Notes: generated by a model from the sequence alone, not told the origin. A stretch of 64,000 bases of DNA from Arachidicoccus rhizosphaerae (GCF_900107765.1 NZ_FNQY01000008.1:124001-188000); one strand, 5' to 3'; positions 53,793-63,276 are shown, counted from the stretch's first letter. Numbers and translations: made by a program.

Positions 53793-54656
53793 TTAGCTCA
53801 TTGACTCATTGTTAGCCAAAGTCGTCACTGCGGATGCTTTTGCTGCCTGTACAGGTTCAGTAATTAACTGATGATTGGACAGTTGAGCGGTATAAGAACT
53901 CTTGGTTGGTACGGAGTCCTTATTGGGCTTATCTGTCGTATCCTTTTTAGGCAGGGTAGTGGTATCCTGATAAAATCCAGCTGCGTTGGACTGAGGAGCT
54001 ACCATGGCTAAGGCCAGGCTGGTGGAGCTGGTGTCTTTTGTCGTAGTGTCCTTGGGATCGGTAGTTGTATCCTGATAGAAAGCTACGTTTGACTGAGGAG
54101 CCAACAGGGCAAAAGCCAGGCTCGTGGAGCTGGTGTCTTTTGTCGTAGTGTCCTTAGGATCAGTAGTTGTATCCTGATAGAACGCTGCGTTTGACTGAGG
54201 AGCCAACAGGGCAAAAGCCAGGCTCGTGGAGCTGGTGTCTTTTGTCGTAGTGTCCTTAGGATCAGTGGTGGTATCCTGATAGAAAGCTACGTTTGACTGA
54301 GGAGCCAGCAGGGCAAAAGCCAGGCTCGTGGAGCTAGTATCTTTTGTGGTGGTATCCTTAGGATTTGTAGTGGTATCCTGGTAAAATCCGGTTGCATTAT
54401 ACTGCACCATTGCCAATGAAGAGGTAGTATCCTTTGGTAAAGTTGTCGTGTCTTTAGCCGGATCTGTCGTATCCCGTAATATGGTCATGGCAGTTGCCTG
54501 CAATGCGCTGGTTGAAGGTGCTTTTACAGTGTCTTTAGGAACGGTAATCGTATCCTGAGCAGGTAAACTGTCTTTTCCTGGAATCGTGTCCTGTGCGAAG
54601 CTTGTAGAGGCTAACAGCAATGCCGCTGCTGCCATAGTAAGATGATTGAATTTCAT
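53793..54656 (-). CDS. Secreted Thr/Asp-rich protein with four 34-residue repeats
   Basis: A 287-residue protein with a clear signal peptide (1-21, cleavage after SFA). The mature chain is made of DTTT/PKDTTT-type low-complexity sequence. Residues 91-227 are four near-identical 34-residue repeats of the type FYQDTTTxPKDTTTKDT followed by SSTSLAFALLAPQSNxA, with a truncated fifth start at about 228. There is no cysteine, no catalytic motif and no anchor. I recognise no family; it could be a surface or extracellular-matrix protein. The divergent neighbour across 356 bp is the SUF operon. Confidence 0.7.
   Translation of the reverse strand: MKFNHLTMAAAALLLASTSFAQDTIPGKDSLPAQDTITVPKDTVKAPSTSALQATAMTILRDTTDPAKDTTTLPKDTTSSLAMVQYNATGFYQDTTTNPKDTTTKDTSSTSLAFALLAPQSNVAFYQDTTTDPKDTTTKDTSSTSLAFALLAPQSNAAFYQDTTTDPKDTTTKDTSSTSLAFALLAPQSNVAFYQDTTTDPKDTTTKDTSSTSLALAMVAPQSNAAGFYQDTTTLPKKDTTDKPNKDSVPTKSSYTAQLSNHQLITEPVQAAKASAVTTLANNESMS
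53976..54386 (-). repeat. Four tandem 102-bp in-frame repeats
   Basis: Each unit is 102 bp (34 codons) and the copies are nearly identical at the DNA level, so copy number can change by recombination or slippage without breaking the frame. The last copy carries an extra glycine codon and LAMV in place of FALL. Confidence 0.9.
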
Positions 54657-54948
54657 AACTAAGTGTTTTTTTATAGGTTAATAATCCACTTTGTTCTTTC
54701 AGATATTATGCCGAACTAAAACTTCTGTTGTTAAAAATATGATAATGATAGAATTTATTGAAAATCAGTTAAAAAATGTCAAATTATATAAAAATAATAA
54801 TTGTTGAGGCTCAATTGTAATTGGATAATAAATTTTGTTAATCTATTATTAAATAAACGGAATAAAAGACCTTTTTGTCTGATTTGTAATCCCCGCAAAC
54901 TTTACCAAATTAATACATTCATTTAGGTGATTAATCAATTTCTCTTTG

Positions 54949-54956
54949 TACCTTTG
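54949..54956 (+). promoter_or_regulatory. -7 promoter element of the suf operon
   Basis: TACCTTTG followed by CA, an exact TAnnTTTG match, 57 bp before the first suf start codon. The same octamer lies upstream of sufS (59334-59341). The rest of 54657-55012 is very AT-rich, non-coding and should hold the divergent promoter of the repeat protein. Confidence 0.5.
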
Positions 54957-55012
54957 CACATCGAAAGAGCAGGTGCGGAAACTAAACAGATCTGCTCAAA
55001 AAAGGAGGAATT

Positions 55013-55339
55013 ATGATTACCGTTTCTGATGCAGCAAAAGCCTATATTGATAAGTTGCAAGGTGAACAACCTGATAATAAGGGAAAGTTTATCCGTGTAG
55101 GTGTAAGAGGGGGGGGCTGTTCCGGTTTGGAATATCAGCTGGAATTTGACAGCGATCAAAGACCGGATGACCAGGTTTTTGAAGATAAAGGCATTACCGT
55201 TCTGGTAGATCGAAAAAGCCTGCTTTATTTATTCGGGACAGAGCTGGATTATTCGGGTGGACTGAATGGTAAAGGGCTGTTTTTTAATAACCCGAATGCG
55301 ACCAGAACCTGCAGCTGCGGTGAAAGTTTCGCAGTTTAA
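55013..55339 (+). CDS. sufA: SufA/IscA-type iron-sulfur carrier (HesB family)
   Basis: A 108-residue A-type carrier that accepts clusters from the SufBCD scaffold and passes them to target proteins. The three conserved cysteines are present: Cys36 in GGGCSGLEY and Cys100, Cys102 in TCSCGES at the C-terminus. Start is set by AAAGGAGGAATTATG, an unusually perfect Shine-Dalgarno site for a Bacteroidota gene, suggesting strong translation. It is the first gene of the suf cluster, 43 bp before sufB. Confidence 0.92.
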   Translation: MITVSDAAKAYIDKLQGEQPDNKGKFIRVGVRGGGCSGLEYQLEFDSDQRPDDQVFEDKGITVLVDRKSLLYLFGTELDYSGGLNGKGLFFNNPNATRTCSCGESFAV

Positions 55340-55382
55340 TAGTTAAGTTTAAGCGTATCATATATAAAATTTTTATATCGTA

Positions 55383-56867
55383 ATGGCAAATAAGGAAAAA
55401 GATGAGGATATATTAGAACAGATATCCAATCAGGAATATGAGTTCGGTTTTACCACCGATATCGAAATGGATGTTTTGCCTGCCGGATTAAATGAGGATG
55501 TCATCCGTTTTATTTCCCAGAAGAAAAATGAACCTGAATGGCTGCTGGAGTGGCGCCTGAAAGGCTTACATACATTTGAGCGTCAGGCAATGCCGAACTG
55601 GCAAAACTTCGAGATGCCGGAAGTTGATTTTCAGGCCATCTCTTATTATGCTGCTCCCAAAAATAAAAAAAAGCTGGGTAGCATGGACGAGGTAGATCCT
55701 GAACTGCTGGCTACTTTTGAAAAGTTAGGTATTCCTCTCAATGAACAAAAAATACTGGCCGGCGTAGAAGAATTAGAGGGAGAAAAACCTCAGGTAGCCG
55801 TTGACGCCGTATTTGACAGCGTCTCTGTAGCGACGACCTTTAAGGCAGAGCTGAGCAAGCTGGGCATTATATTTTCTTCCATCAGTGAAGCCGTGCAAAC
55901 CCACCCGGAATTAGTACGTAAGTACCTGGGAACGGTAGTCCCTTATTCTGATAATAAGTTTGCTTCTCTGAATACGGCCGCTTTCTCAGACGGATCATTT
56001 GTATATATTCCAAAAGGTGTACGTTGCCCAATGGAACTCTCCACTTATTTCAGGATCAATACTGAGAATACCGGGCAGTTCGAGAGAACTTTAATCATTG
56101 CAGATGAGGGGGCTTATGTGAGCTATCTGGAAGGTTGTACAGCACCTAAAAGAGATGAAAATCAGTTGCATGCTGCGATAGTAGAATTGATTGCCATGGA
56201 TAATGCAGAAATCAAATATTCTACCGTACAGAACTGGTTCCCGGGAGATAAAGAAGGCAAAGGCGGTATTTATAATTTTGTGACCAAAAGAGGTGCCTGC
56301 AGAGGCAAGAACTCCAAGATCTCCTGGACACAGGTGGAAACCGGTTCGGCCATCACCTGGAAATACCCGAGCGTTATTTTGCAGGGCGATAACTCTGTGG
56401 GAGAATTTTATTCCGTAGCTGTAACCAAGAATAAACAGATTGCAGATACAGGGACTAAGATTTATCATTTAGGAAAAAATACCCGCAGCCGTATTATCTC
56501 TAAAGGAATCTCTGCAGGATTCGGGCAAAATAGTTATCGTGGCTTGGTACAGGTAGGGCCAAAGGCAGACAATGCCCGTAATTTTACGCAGTGCGATTCT
56601 TTGTTAATCGGTGATCTGTGTGGCGCCCATACTTTCCCTTATATCGAATCCAAAAACAATACAGCGACTATTGAACACGAAGCAACGACGTCTAAAATCG
56701 GTGAAGATCAGATCTTCTACCTGAATCAAAGAGGTATTGATACGGAACAGGCCGTGGCGCTTATTGTCAATGGGTATGCCAGGGAAGTACTGAATCAGTT
56801 ACCTATGGAGTTCGCTGTGGAAGCCCAGAAATTACTGAGTCTCACACTGGAAGGCAGTGTCGGTTAA
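55383..56867 (+). CDS. sufB: Fe-S cluster assembly protein SufB
   Basis: A 494-residue beta-helix protein, core of the SufBCD scaffold on which Fe-S clusters are built. N-terminal [19 protein letters not shown], the [20 protein letters not shown] stretch, and the late [20 protein letters not shown] and [17 protein letters not shown] blocks are all family hallmarks. Length is normal. It follows sufA and precedes sufC by 75 bp, all on one strand. Confidence 0.96.
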   Translation: MANKEKDEDILEQISNQEYEFGFTTDIEMDVLPAGLNEDVIRFISQKKNEPEWLLEWRLKGLHTFERQAMPNWQNFEMPEVDFQAISYYAAPKNKKKLGSMDEVDPELLATFEKLGIPLNEQKILAGVEELEGEKPQVAVDAVFDSVSVATTFKAELSKLGIIFSSISEAVQTHPELVRKYLGTVVPYSDNKFASLNTAAFSDGSFVYIPKGVRCPMELSTYFRINTENTGQFERTLIIADEGAYVSYLEGCTAPKRDENQLHAAIVELIAMDNAEIKYSTVQNWFPGDKEGKGGIYNFVTKRGACRGKNSKISWTQVETGSAITWKYPSVILQGDNSVGEFYSVAVTKNKQIADTGTKIYHLGKNTRSRIISKGISAGFGQNSYRGLVQVGPKADNARNFTQCDSLLIGDLCGAHTFPYIESKNNTATIEHEATTSKIGEDQIFYLNQRGIDTEQAVALIVNGYAREVLNQLPMEFAVEAQKLLSLTLEGSVG

Positions 56868-56942
56868 TAGTTTAACCTTCCACTCTCTTTCAGATTAATA
56901 TTATACATTTTACAGAATATTTAAACATAGCAGCATCATATA

Positions 56943-57692
56943 ATGTTAAACATTAAAAATCTATTCGCATCTGTTGAAGATAAACAAATATTAAAAGGGA
57001 TTAACCTGGAGGTAGGAGCTGGTGAAGTTCACGCCATTATGGGACCCAATGGTTCAGGTAAGAGTTCGCTGGCCTCCGTGCTGGCGGGCCGTGAAAACTA
57101 TGAAGTTACTGGTGGTACTGTTACCTTGGATGGCAAGGATTTACTGGATCTTTCTCCTGAAGACAGAGCAAGAGAAGGCGTGTTTTTGGCTTTCCAGTAT
57201 CCTGTGGAAATCCCGGGAGTTTCCAATATCAACTTTTTAAAGACGGCTTTAAATGAAATCCGTGCCTACCATGGCAAAGCGCCGCTGGATGCCAAGACCT
57301 TCCTGCAGCTCACCAAGGAAAAGCAGAAATTAGTGGAGTTTGATGCCAAACTGGTCAACCGCTCCCTAAATGAAGGGTTCTCCGGCGGAGAAAAGAAACG
57401 CAATGAAATCCTGCAACTCGCAATGCTGGAACCTAAACTGGCCATTTTGGATGAAACGGATTCCGGTTTGGATATCGATGCACTGCGTATTGTTGCAAAC
57501 GGTGTAAATAAATTACGTGCCAAAGACAATGCCTTTGTATTGATTACCCACTATCAGCGTTTGCTGGAATATATTGTACCGGACTTTGTCCATGTACTCT
57601 ATAATGGTCGTATCGTTAAATCAGGTGGCAAGGAACTGGCACTTGAATTAGAGGAAAAAGGATACGACTGGATCAAAGAAGAAAATAAGTAA
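56943..57692 (+). CDS. sufC: Fe-S cluster assembly ATPase SufC
   Basis: A 249-residue cytosolic ABC-type ATPase that drives the SufBCD complex. Walker A GPNGSGKSSL (about 34-43), signature SGGEKKRNEIL and Walker B ILDETDSGLDID are seen; the TDSGLD and FLAFQYPVEIPGV segments separate it from transporter ATPases. It is not a transporter subunit, despite the fold. 195 bp separate it from sufD, unusually long within this cluster. Confidence 0.95.
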   Translation: MLNIKNLFASVEDKQILKGINLEVGAGEVHAIMGPNGSGKSSLASVLAGRENYEVTGGTVTLDGKDLLDLSPEDRAREGVFLAFQYPVEIPGVSNINFLKTALNEIRAYHGKAPLDAKTFLQLTKEKQKLVEFDAKLVNRSLNEGFSGGEKKRNEILQLAMLEPKLAILDETDSGLDIDALRIVANGVNKLRAKDNAFVLITHYQRLLEYIVPDFVHVLYNGRIVKSGGKELALELEEKGYDWIKEENK

Positions 57693-57886
57693 TTTATATA
57701 AGTCGGCCTCCGCTAAGCATCCGGATTGATTGCAAGGCAGAGCTGACAGGTATTAATAAGGAACCGGATCAAGGTAACAAGTGGATAATCTCATATTTCT
57801 TTCATCAGAAGGAAAGCTTGGAATAGCTGCCATTTGGCAGCCATTAGATGATTACCGCTTGTTACGCTATAAATAACTCAAATAGT

Positions 57887-59236
57887 ATGTCTCAACAAGT
57901 AGTCGAAAATTCTAATTCTTTATCCTTGAAAGATAGTCTGGTTAAGGAATTTGGATTGACATATTCAAAAAATCAGGCAAGTGAACCTGAAGCGCTTCTT
58001 CAGAAAAGAGAAGCGGCCCTGGCGGCCTTCCAGCAGGCAGGGATCCCTACGACCAAAAATGAAGAATGGCGCTTTACCAATCTGGCACCTTTTTTAAAGG
58101 ATAGCTACCAGATGCAACCAACCGGATGTTTAAGCCGGGAGCAGATAGAACAGGCGATTACCTCGGCTCAGGTGAAGGACTTAAATGCTTATCGTCTGGT
58201 GCTGGTCAATGGCGTCATTGATTTTAGTTTTAGCAATCTTCCTGAAAATAAACAGGGCTGGACACTGCAGTCAGTGGCTGAGTTAAAGGCAGCCCCCGCT
58301 TTTGCTGCAGTGCTGAATGCCAGTTTGCCCATCGAAAAATATCCATTTGCAGCCATCAATACGGCTTGCTTTACAGACGGGTTTTATCTGGAACTCAACC
58401 GTGATTTTAGTTTGGATAAACCCCTGCAGATTATTCACGTTTACGGAGATCAGGAAAACCTGTTTTTGCAGCCCAGAAACATCATTCAGGTAAACCGTGG
58501 TGCATCTGCTGAAGTATTGGAATCCAGTGTACTGGTAACAGGGCAGCTTTTATTTGTCAATGGTGTAACGGAGATCCAGGTCGAGGAGAATGCGCATTTT
58601 AAACATGCTCATTTTCAGGTAGGAGAGCAACAGGAACGCTGGATTATGCATACACAGGTGCGTCAGTTAAGGGATAGCCGCTATGACAACTACACCCTTA
58701 CCTTGCCTCATGCTGACCTGGTTCGCAATAACCTGAATGTTATTCTGGATGGCCCGAATACGGAAACTCATTTATATGGCTTATATATGGTCGAGGATAA
58801 GCACCTGGTAGACAATCACTCCCTGGTAGATCACCGTCATCCCAATTGTATGAGTAACCAGCTTTATAAAGGCGTTATACTGGATGGTGGCAAAGGTGTA
58901 TTCAATGGTAAGATCTATGTACACCGCCCGGCCCAGAAGACCAACGCCTTCCAGCAGAATAATAATCTGCTGTTCAGCCCGAACGGCACCATTAATTCCA
59001 AGCCACAGCTGGAGATTTATGCGGATGATGTTAAATGTAGTCACGGTAGCACCGTCGGCCAGTTTGATGAAGAAGCGTTATTTTATCTCCGTTCACGTGG
59101 GATCGGGGCAGAAACCGCGCATAGCCTGATGGTGACCGCCTTTGCCTTTGATGTGACTAATAAAATTGAAAATGAAGCCTTACGAGCTCATATAGAGCAT
59201 CTGATCGAAAAAACGATATCTGCTGCTCAGGCATAA
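57887..59236 (+). CDS. sufD: Fe-S cluster assembly protein SufD
   Basis: A 449-residue SufB paralogue that completes the SufBC2D scaffold. KNEEWRFTNLAPFL at about 52-65, RNNLNVILDGPNTETHLYGLY and GKIYVHRPAQKTNAFQQNNNLL, then CSHGSTVGQFDEEALFYLRSRGI are conserved family blocks. A reading frame continues 13 codons upstream (57848), but the ATG at 57887 (MSQQVVENSN) is preferred. It is followed within 36 bp by a hairpin terminator, so transcription past this gene may be reduced. Confidence 0.94.
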   Translation: MSQQVVENSNSLSLKDSLVKEFGLTYSKNQASEPEALLQKREAALAAFQQAGIPTTKNEEWRFTNLAPFLKDSYQMQPTGCLSREQIEQAITSAQVKDLNAYRLVLVNGVIDFSFSNLPENKQGWTLQSVAELKAAPAFAAVLNASLPIEKYPFAAINTACFTDGFYLELNRDFSLDKPLQIIHVYGDQENLFLQPRNIIQVNRGASAEVLESSVLVTGQLLFVNGVTEIQVEENAHFKHAHFQVGEQQERWIMHTQVRQLRDSRYDNYTLTLPHADLVRNNLNVILDGPNTETHLYGLYMVEDKHLVDNHSLVDHRHPNCMSNQLYKGVILDGGKGVFNGKIYVHRPAQKTNAFQQNNNLLFSPNGTINSKPQLEIYADDVKCSHGSTVGQFDEEALFYLRSRGIGAETAHSLMVTAFAFDVTNKIENEALRAHIEHLIEKTISAAQA

Positions 59237-59271
59237 CGGGACGTACTTTCTAGCTTGAAAGGGCGTTTAAT

Positions 59272-59306
59272 AAAGAGCCGGGAGTAAAACGCTTCCCGGC
59301 TCTTTT
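59272..59306 (+). terminator. Internal terminator or attenuator between sufD and sufS
   Basis: Arms AAAGAGCCGGGA (59272-59283) and TCCCGGCTCTTT (59294-59305), followed by a T. It sits inside an otherwise co-directional suf cluster. Confidence 0.75.
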
Positions 59307-59333
59307 GCAAAGAGCTGTCCCGTAATTTTATAG

Positions 59334-59341
59334 TACCTTTG
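59334..59341 (+). promoter_or_regulatory. -7 promoter element upstream of sufS
   Basis: TACCTTTG, identical to the element before sufA, lies 36 bp before the sufS start and just after the internal terminator. A TTTG at 59304-59307 is present but at a long spacing (26 bases). Confidence 0.45.
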
Positions 59342-59376
59342 TTATATCCGATTTATCTAATCTTTGAACATATAAG

Positions 59377-60612
59377 ATGTCTACGATACTCTCCTCATCA
59401 GAAATAAAAGAACTCCGCCGGGATTTTCCAATATTGAATCAAAAAGTCTATGGTCATCCCCTGGTTTACCTGGACAATGCAGCGACTACGCAAAAACCCA
59501 GTCAGGTATTAGAAGTACTGGACAATTATTATAAGGGCTTTAATGCGAATGTCCACAGAGGCGTGCATCATTTAAGTCAGGTGGCGACGGACGCTTATGA
59601 AGAGGCCAGAAAGACCGTTGCCGATTACATTGATGCAGGGGAGGATCATGAAGTTATTTTTACCAGAGGCACCACAGAGGGCATCAATCTGGTAGCCAGC
59701 TGTTTTGGTAAGGCGTTTTTAAAGCCGGGCGACAGCGTTGTTATTACGGCCATGGAACATCACTCCAATATTGTTCCCTGGCAGATGATCTGTGAAGAGA
59801 AAGGCGCTACCCTGAAAGTTATTCCTTTTGATGAAAACGGGGTGCTTCAGTTAGATAAGCTGGACAGTTTACTGGATGACTCGGTACGAATCCTTGCCTT
59901 TACTTATGTGTCCAATTCTCTGGCAACGGTAAACCCGGTCAAGGAAATCATAGCCGCAGCACATAATAAAAATATTCCCGTACTGCTGGATGCAGCGCAG
60001 GCGGTGCAGCATATGGCTGTTTCCGTAAGAGAACTGGATGTAGATTTTATGGTGTTTTCAGGCCATAAGATTTATGGTCCTACCGGCATAGGTATTTTGT
60101 ATGGTAAAAGGGAATGGCTGGATAAATTACCTCCTTATCAGGGTGGTGGCGATATGATCAAAACCGTAACGCTGGAAAAAACCATTTATAACGAACTGCC
60201 TTTTAAATTTGAGGCGGGTACACCGGATATTGCAGGTGCCATTGGACTGGCTGCCGCATTAAAATATGTAAATTCCATAGGACTTGGCCGGATCCATGAC
60301 ACCGAGGCGGCACTGATGGATTATGCGATGGAGCAGTTACAGAAAGTGGATCAGCTCCGAATGATCGGACAGGCAAAAAACAGATCCGGGGCTATTTCTT
60401 TTTTACTAGGGTCAGCTCATCCCTTTGATACGGGAGAACTATTGGATAAACAGGGAATTGCCGTTAGGACCGGACACCACTGCTGTCAGCCTGTAATGGA
60501 TATCTTCGGTATTCCGGGAACGGTGAGGGCCTCCTTTGCTTTTTATAATACCGCCGGGGAAATTGATGCCCTGGTCGCCGGTTTACAAAGAGCAGCCAGG
60601 ATTTTATTATAA
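59377..60612 (+). CDS. sufS: Cysteine desulfurase SufS
   Basis: A 411-residue PLP-dependent class II cysteine desulfurase that releases sulfur as persulfide. YLDNAATTQKP at 31-41, TRGTTEGINLVA (96-107), the PLP lysine Lys231 in SGHKIYGPTGIG, and the active cysteine in RTGHHCCQPVM (Cys369/370) are visible. Length is typical of the SufS/CsdA group. It is followed 87 bp later by sufE, which enhances and accepts the sulfur. It probably has its own promoter. Confidence 0.95.
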   Translation: MSTILSSSEIKELRRDFPILNQKVYGHPLVYLDNAATTQKPSQVLEVLDNYYKGFNANVHRGVHHLSQVATDAYEEARKTVADYIDAGEDHEVIFTRGTTEGINLVASCFGKAFLKPGDSVVITAMEHHSNIVPWQMICEEKGATLKVIPFDENGVLQLDKLDSLLDDSVRILAFTYVSNSLATVNPVKEIIAAAHNKNIPVLLDAAQAVQHMAVSVRELDVDFMVFSGHKIYGPTGIGILYGKREWLDKLPPYQGGGDMIKTVTLEKTIYNELPFKFEAGTPDIAGAIGLAAALKYVNSIGLGRIHDTEAALMDYAMEQLQKVDQLRMIGQAKNRSGAISFLLGSAHPFDTGELLDKQGIAVRTGHHCCQPVMDIFGIPGTVRASFAFYNTAGEIDALVAGLQRAARILL

Positions 60613-60699
60613 CAACAAAGGGTAGATATAATGCCTGGATAAGCGGTGAAAACTAAAAATGGCATAAAGAGCAATATAGATTTAAAGCGATAACAACAA

Positions 60700-61146
60700 A
60701 TGGCAACAGAGCATATCAGTAATCAGACTATAGAGGAAGCGCAGCAGGAAATAATAGATGAGTTCGCGTTTTTAACCGACTGGATGGATAAATATGAAAT
60801 GATTATCCAGATGGGTAAGGAACTGCCCGCCATTGATGAAAAATACAAAGTTCCGGAGAACCTGATTAAGGGTTGTCAGTCGCAGGTATGGTTACACGCC
60901 GATTTTAAAGAAGGCAAGCTTATTTTTACAGCAGATAGTGATGCCTTGATTACGAAGGGACTGGTGGCGCTGGTGGTCAGCGTACTGTCCGGCCATACGC
61001 CTAAAGAAATAATCGCCAGTGACCTGCATTTTGTGGATGATATAGGTCTCAAAAGTCATCTTTCACCCACAAGATCCAACGGGTTACTATCCATGTTAAA
61101 GCAAATCAAGCATTATGCGATTGCTTTTAATACTTTACAACATTAA
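60700..61146 (+). CDS. sufE: Sulfur acceptor protein SufE
   Basis: A 148-residue protein that accepts persulfide sulfur from SufS. The active cysteine is Cys59 in LIKGCQSQVW, and the N-terminal helix TIEEAQQEIIDEFAFLTDWMDKYEMIIQMGKEL is typical. FTADSDALITKGLVALVVSVLSG is the conserved central block. Placement between sufS and the DUF59 gene is standard in Bacteroidota suf clusters. Confidence 0.94.
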   Translation: MATEHISNQTIEEAQQEIIDEFAFLTDWMDKYEMIIQMGKELPAIDEKYKVPENLIKGCQSQVWLHADFKEGKLIFTADSDALITKGLVALVVSVLSGHTPKEIIASDLHFVDDIGLKSHLSPTRSNGLLSMLKQIKHYAIAFNTLQH

Positions 61147-61176
61147 AATTAGTTATTAACTGAAAAATAAACAGTT

Positions 61177-61491
61177 ATGTCAAACGATATTACACTAAGA
61201 GACCAGATTGAAGATACGCTGAGAACGGTATATGACCCGGAAATCCCCTGCAATATTATGGAACTGGGGCTGGTATATAAAATTGAGATGAAAGAGGACA
61301 ATGTGGTGTTTATTACCATGACACTGACGGCGCCTAATTGCCCGGTGGCCGGCGACATCGTCAATGAAGTTCAGCAGAAGGTCCAGGATATTCAAGGCGT
61401 AAAAGAAGCGCATATTCAACTGACCTTTGATCCGGCCTGGGACAAGGATATGATGAGTGACGAGGCTAAACTGGAACTTGGTTTTATGTAA
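61177..61491 (+). CDS. SUF-associated DUF59 (MIP18/SufT-like) protein
   Basis: A 104-residue protein of the DUF59/FeS assembly (MIP18) family. IEDTLRTVYDPEIPCNIMELGLVYKI (9-34) and MTLTAPNCPVAGDI, whose cysteine is conserved, are the two hallmark blocks. Relatives help deliver clusters to target proteins. It lies 30 bp after sufE and closes the recognised suf cluster. Confidence 0.9.
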   Translation: MSNDITLRDQIEDTLRTVYDPEIPCNIMELGLVYKIEMKEDNVVFITMTLTAPNCPVAGDIVNEVQQKVQDIQGVKEAHIQLTFDPAWDKDMMSDEAKLELGFM

Positions 61492-61511
61492 ATTAACTTT
61501 AAGCACAGCTC

Positions 61512-61958
61512 TTGAATAAGGCACTCTTTTTAATATTTATTGTGGTATTTGGGTTATATATACCCTTTAGCCGTACTCCGGACTTTTTTGACGGCCTGAA
61601 AACGCCCGCTACCATTCATTTTAAAGCGGATAGCGCAAGTCATAAACTCATGCCTTTTGCCGATTTTAGCTTAAACGGTCAGACCTCTTACAGCGTATCC
61701 GCCGATTATATTTTTCGGTCTTTCAAAGAAGGTCAGAAAGTTCAGGTGATTTATGAAAATGCCAATCCCGCTGAAGGCGCAATTTATAGCTGGTGGGGAT
61801 ACTGGATTACCTGGAAAGAACTGTTATTTTGTATTATTGGATATATTGTACTGTTCCAGGCTGCTAAGTCGATTGTCAATCAGCCGGCTCAGGAGGCTAT
61901 GGATGAACTCCGTGATTATGAGAAAAAACCCAAGATCAGAAAATCCAGGTATAAATAA
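61512..61958 (+). CDS. DUF3592-like small membrane protein (TTG start)
   Basis: A 148-residue protein with an N-terminal hydrophobic segment (3-18), a beta-rich extracytoplasmic part (about 20-95) with GQKVQVIYENANPAEGAIYSWWGYW, and a second membrane segment (about 102-120) before a basic tail. The pattern resembles DUF3592. The only start that keeps the first membrane segment is the TTG at 61512; the first in-frame ATG comes at codon 49. It begins 20 bp after the SUF-linked DUF59 gene and is probably co-transcribed; a link to Fe-S assembly is not known. Confidence 0.6.
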   Translation: MNKALFLIFIVVFGLYIPFSRTPDFFDGLKTPATIHFKADSASHKLMPFADFSLNGQTSYSVSADYIFRSFKEGQKVQVIYENANPAEGAIYSWWGYWITWKELLFCIIGYIVLFQAAKSIVNQPAQEAMDELRDYEKKPKIRKSRYK

Positions 61959-61981
61959 TTACCCGTTTGCGTGATTTTTAA

Positions 61982-62554
61982 TTATTGTAACGCTATTTGT
62001 CTTTTTACATTTTTTAAAGCAGCGTTTGTACAATAGTGTTGGTAGGGTATGGAAAAGATGGGACCTAGTATTCTTGTTAAAAGGGTCGCCGGCCTGGAAA
62101 AGGTATGAATTTTAAAAATCAATTGTTGATCCTTATTTTGTTCTACCGTAAAGCTAGATATTCCTTTTTCAACGTGACCGTCCAGGGTTTGATAGCTAAA
62201 ACCTTTTTTTAAGGGCAGATCTATGATTTCCTTAATACGTACGCCAAATATAATTTTTTGAGAGAGTCGTTTAATGGGAGGAAGGTAAACCTGTTGCAAA
62301 ATGGTGTCGCCTGGCTGCATCGTCCGATTTTCTGTATGCCATTCACTCAGAAAGGACATAATGTTTTCAGGAAAAATATGATAGTCAAATAAAAAATCAA
62401 GATTTATTTTTTCAATGGAAAAGGGCGTATCAAGATAGGTGGTAGATATCTTTTCCACTAATCTATTGGAATCATACGCCATTATATTTTTGGTCTTTAA
62501 TCGTTCAAGAATGGACTTGAAACCTGGCTGTTGATTCTTTAAATAGATGTTCAT
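61982..62554 (-). CDS. DUF1990 family protein
   Basis: A 190-residue protein with the DUF1990 pattern in its second half: IIFGVRIKEIIDLPLKKGFSYQTLDGHVEKGISSFTVEQ, then IFKIHTFSRPATLLTRILGPIFSIPYQHYCTNAALKNV. Family members have no known activity; they resemble START/PYR-like ligand-binding folds. It is a lone gene, converging with the DUF3592-like gene at 23 bp with no hairpin between. Confidence 0.8.
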   Translation of the reverse strand: MNIYLKNQQPGFKSILERLKTKNIMAYDSNRLVEKISTTYLDTPFSIEKINLDFLFDYHIFPENIMSFLSEWHTENRTMQPGDTILQQVYLPPIKRLSQKIIFGVRIKEIIDLPLKKGFSYQTLDGHVEKGISSFTVEQNKDQQLIFKIHTFSRPATLLTRILGPIFSIPYQHYCTNAALKNVKRQIALQ

Positions 62555-62586
62555 AAATAAAAGTTTTGATCCTGCTGACTATTTTG

Positions 62587-62925
62587 TTATGCTTGCGTAG
62601 TACAATAGCGGATTAAAATTAAGGGTTTCCTTATAGTTAATTCTAATTTTTTCAGAGGGGAAGTCTCCCAGATGAGGCCCTTAATGATGGATATTTGTAC
62701 CCGGCAGTAATAGGTATTATCATCCGGTCTTAACTGCGGAAACTGACCGTCATTATTTTTATTATAGTCAATACACAGGTTACTGGCAGGGGCTGAATTA
62801 AACTACGCGTATGCAATATATCTGTACGGCTCCGCAGTTTTGTGAAACTTCGTATCAAAGTCCAGGTTTTTAGCAGCGCAAGAGGTCCTGCCGCATAACA
62901 TGATCCCAATGAAGGAAAGAACCAT
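62587..62925 (-). pseudogene. Possible decayed secreted-protein gene with in-frame amber codon
   Basis: Read on the - strand from the ATG at 62923-62925 the frame begins like a signal peptide (MVLSFIGIMLCGRTSCAAKN), runs 40 codons to a TAG at 62803-62805, then stays open in the same frame for 71 codons with protein-like composition (FNSAPASNLCIDYNKNNDGQ and on) to a TAA at 62587-62589. No family was recognised. It could be a gene broken by a single point mutation or a chance frame. The rest of 62555-63293 is AT-rich and non-coding. Confidence 0.3.
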
Positions 62926-63276
62926 CCTACATTTCCTAAGCCGATACTTATTGTTTGTTTGTTTGGGTGCTGTTTCCGTTACAATAAGATATCGGGAAGG
63001 TTTCCGTAACTTTAACAACAGCCCCTACTCCAAAGTTTAAAAGTTAAAATATCAATAAAGAATGTTGCTTTTTATAAATTATGGGATAACCAACGTAAGG
63101 ATGTTATTCGGAAGGACACTTGTTTTGTGATTTAAGCCTGAAGTATTTACCCGCATTAATTTATATCTTGCTGATACACAATAGGTATTAGAGTGATTAA
63201 CTGTCTTTTTGCTATTTTTTAATTTTTTTTCAATCAATTCTTAAATTATTTAATAATTCTCCATTATCTTAGCCAA

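Noticed and set aside
53976-54386. Tandem repeat considered as a CRISPR array
   Set aside because: Units are 102 bp without unique spacers, stay in one reading frame and encode the repeat domain of a secreted protein.
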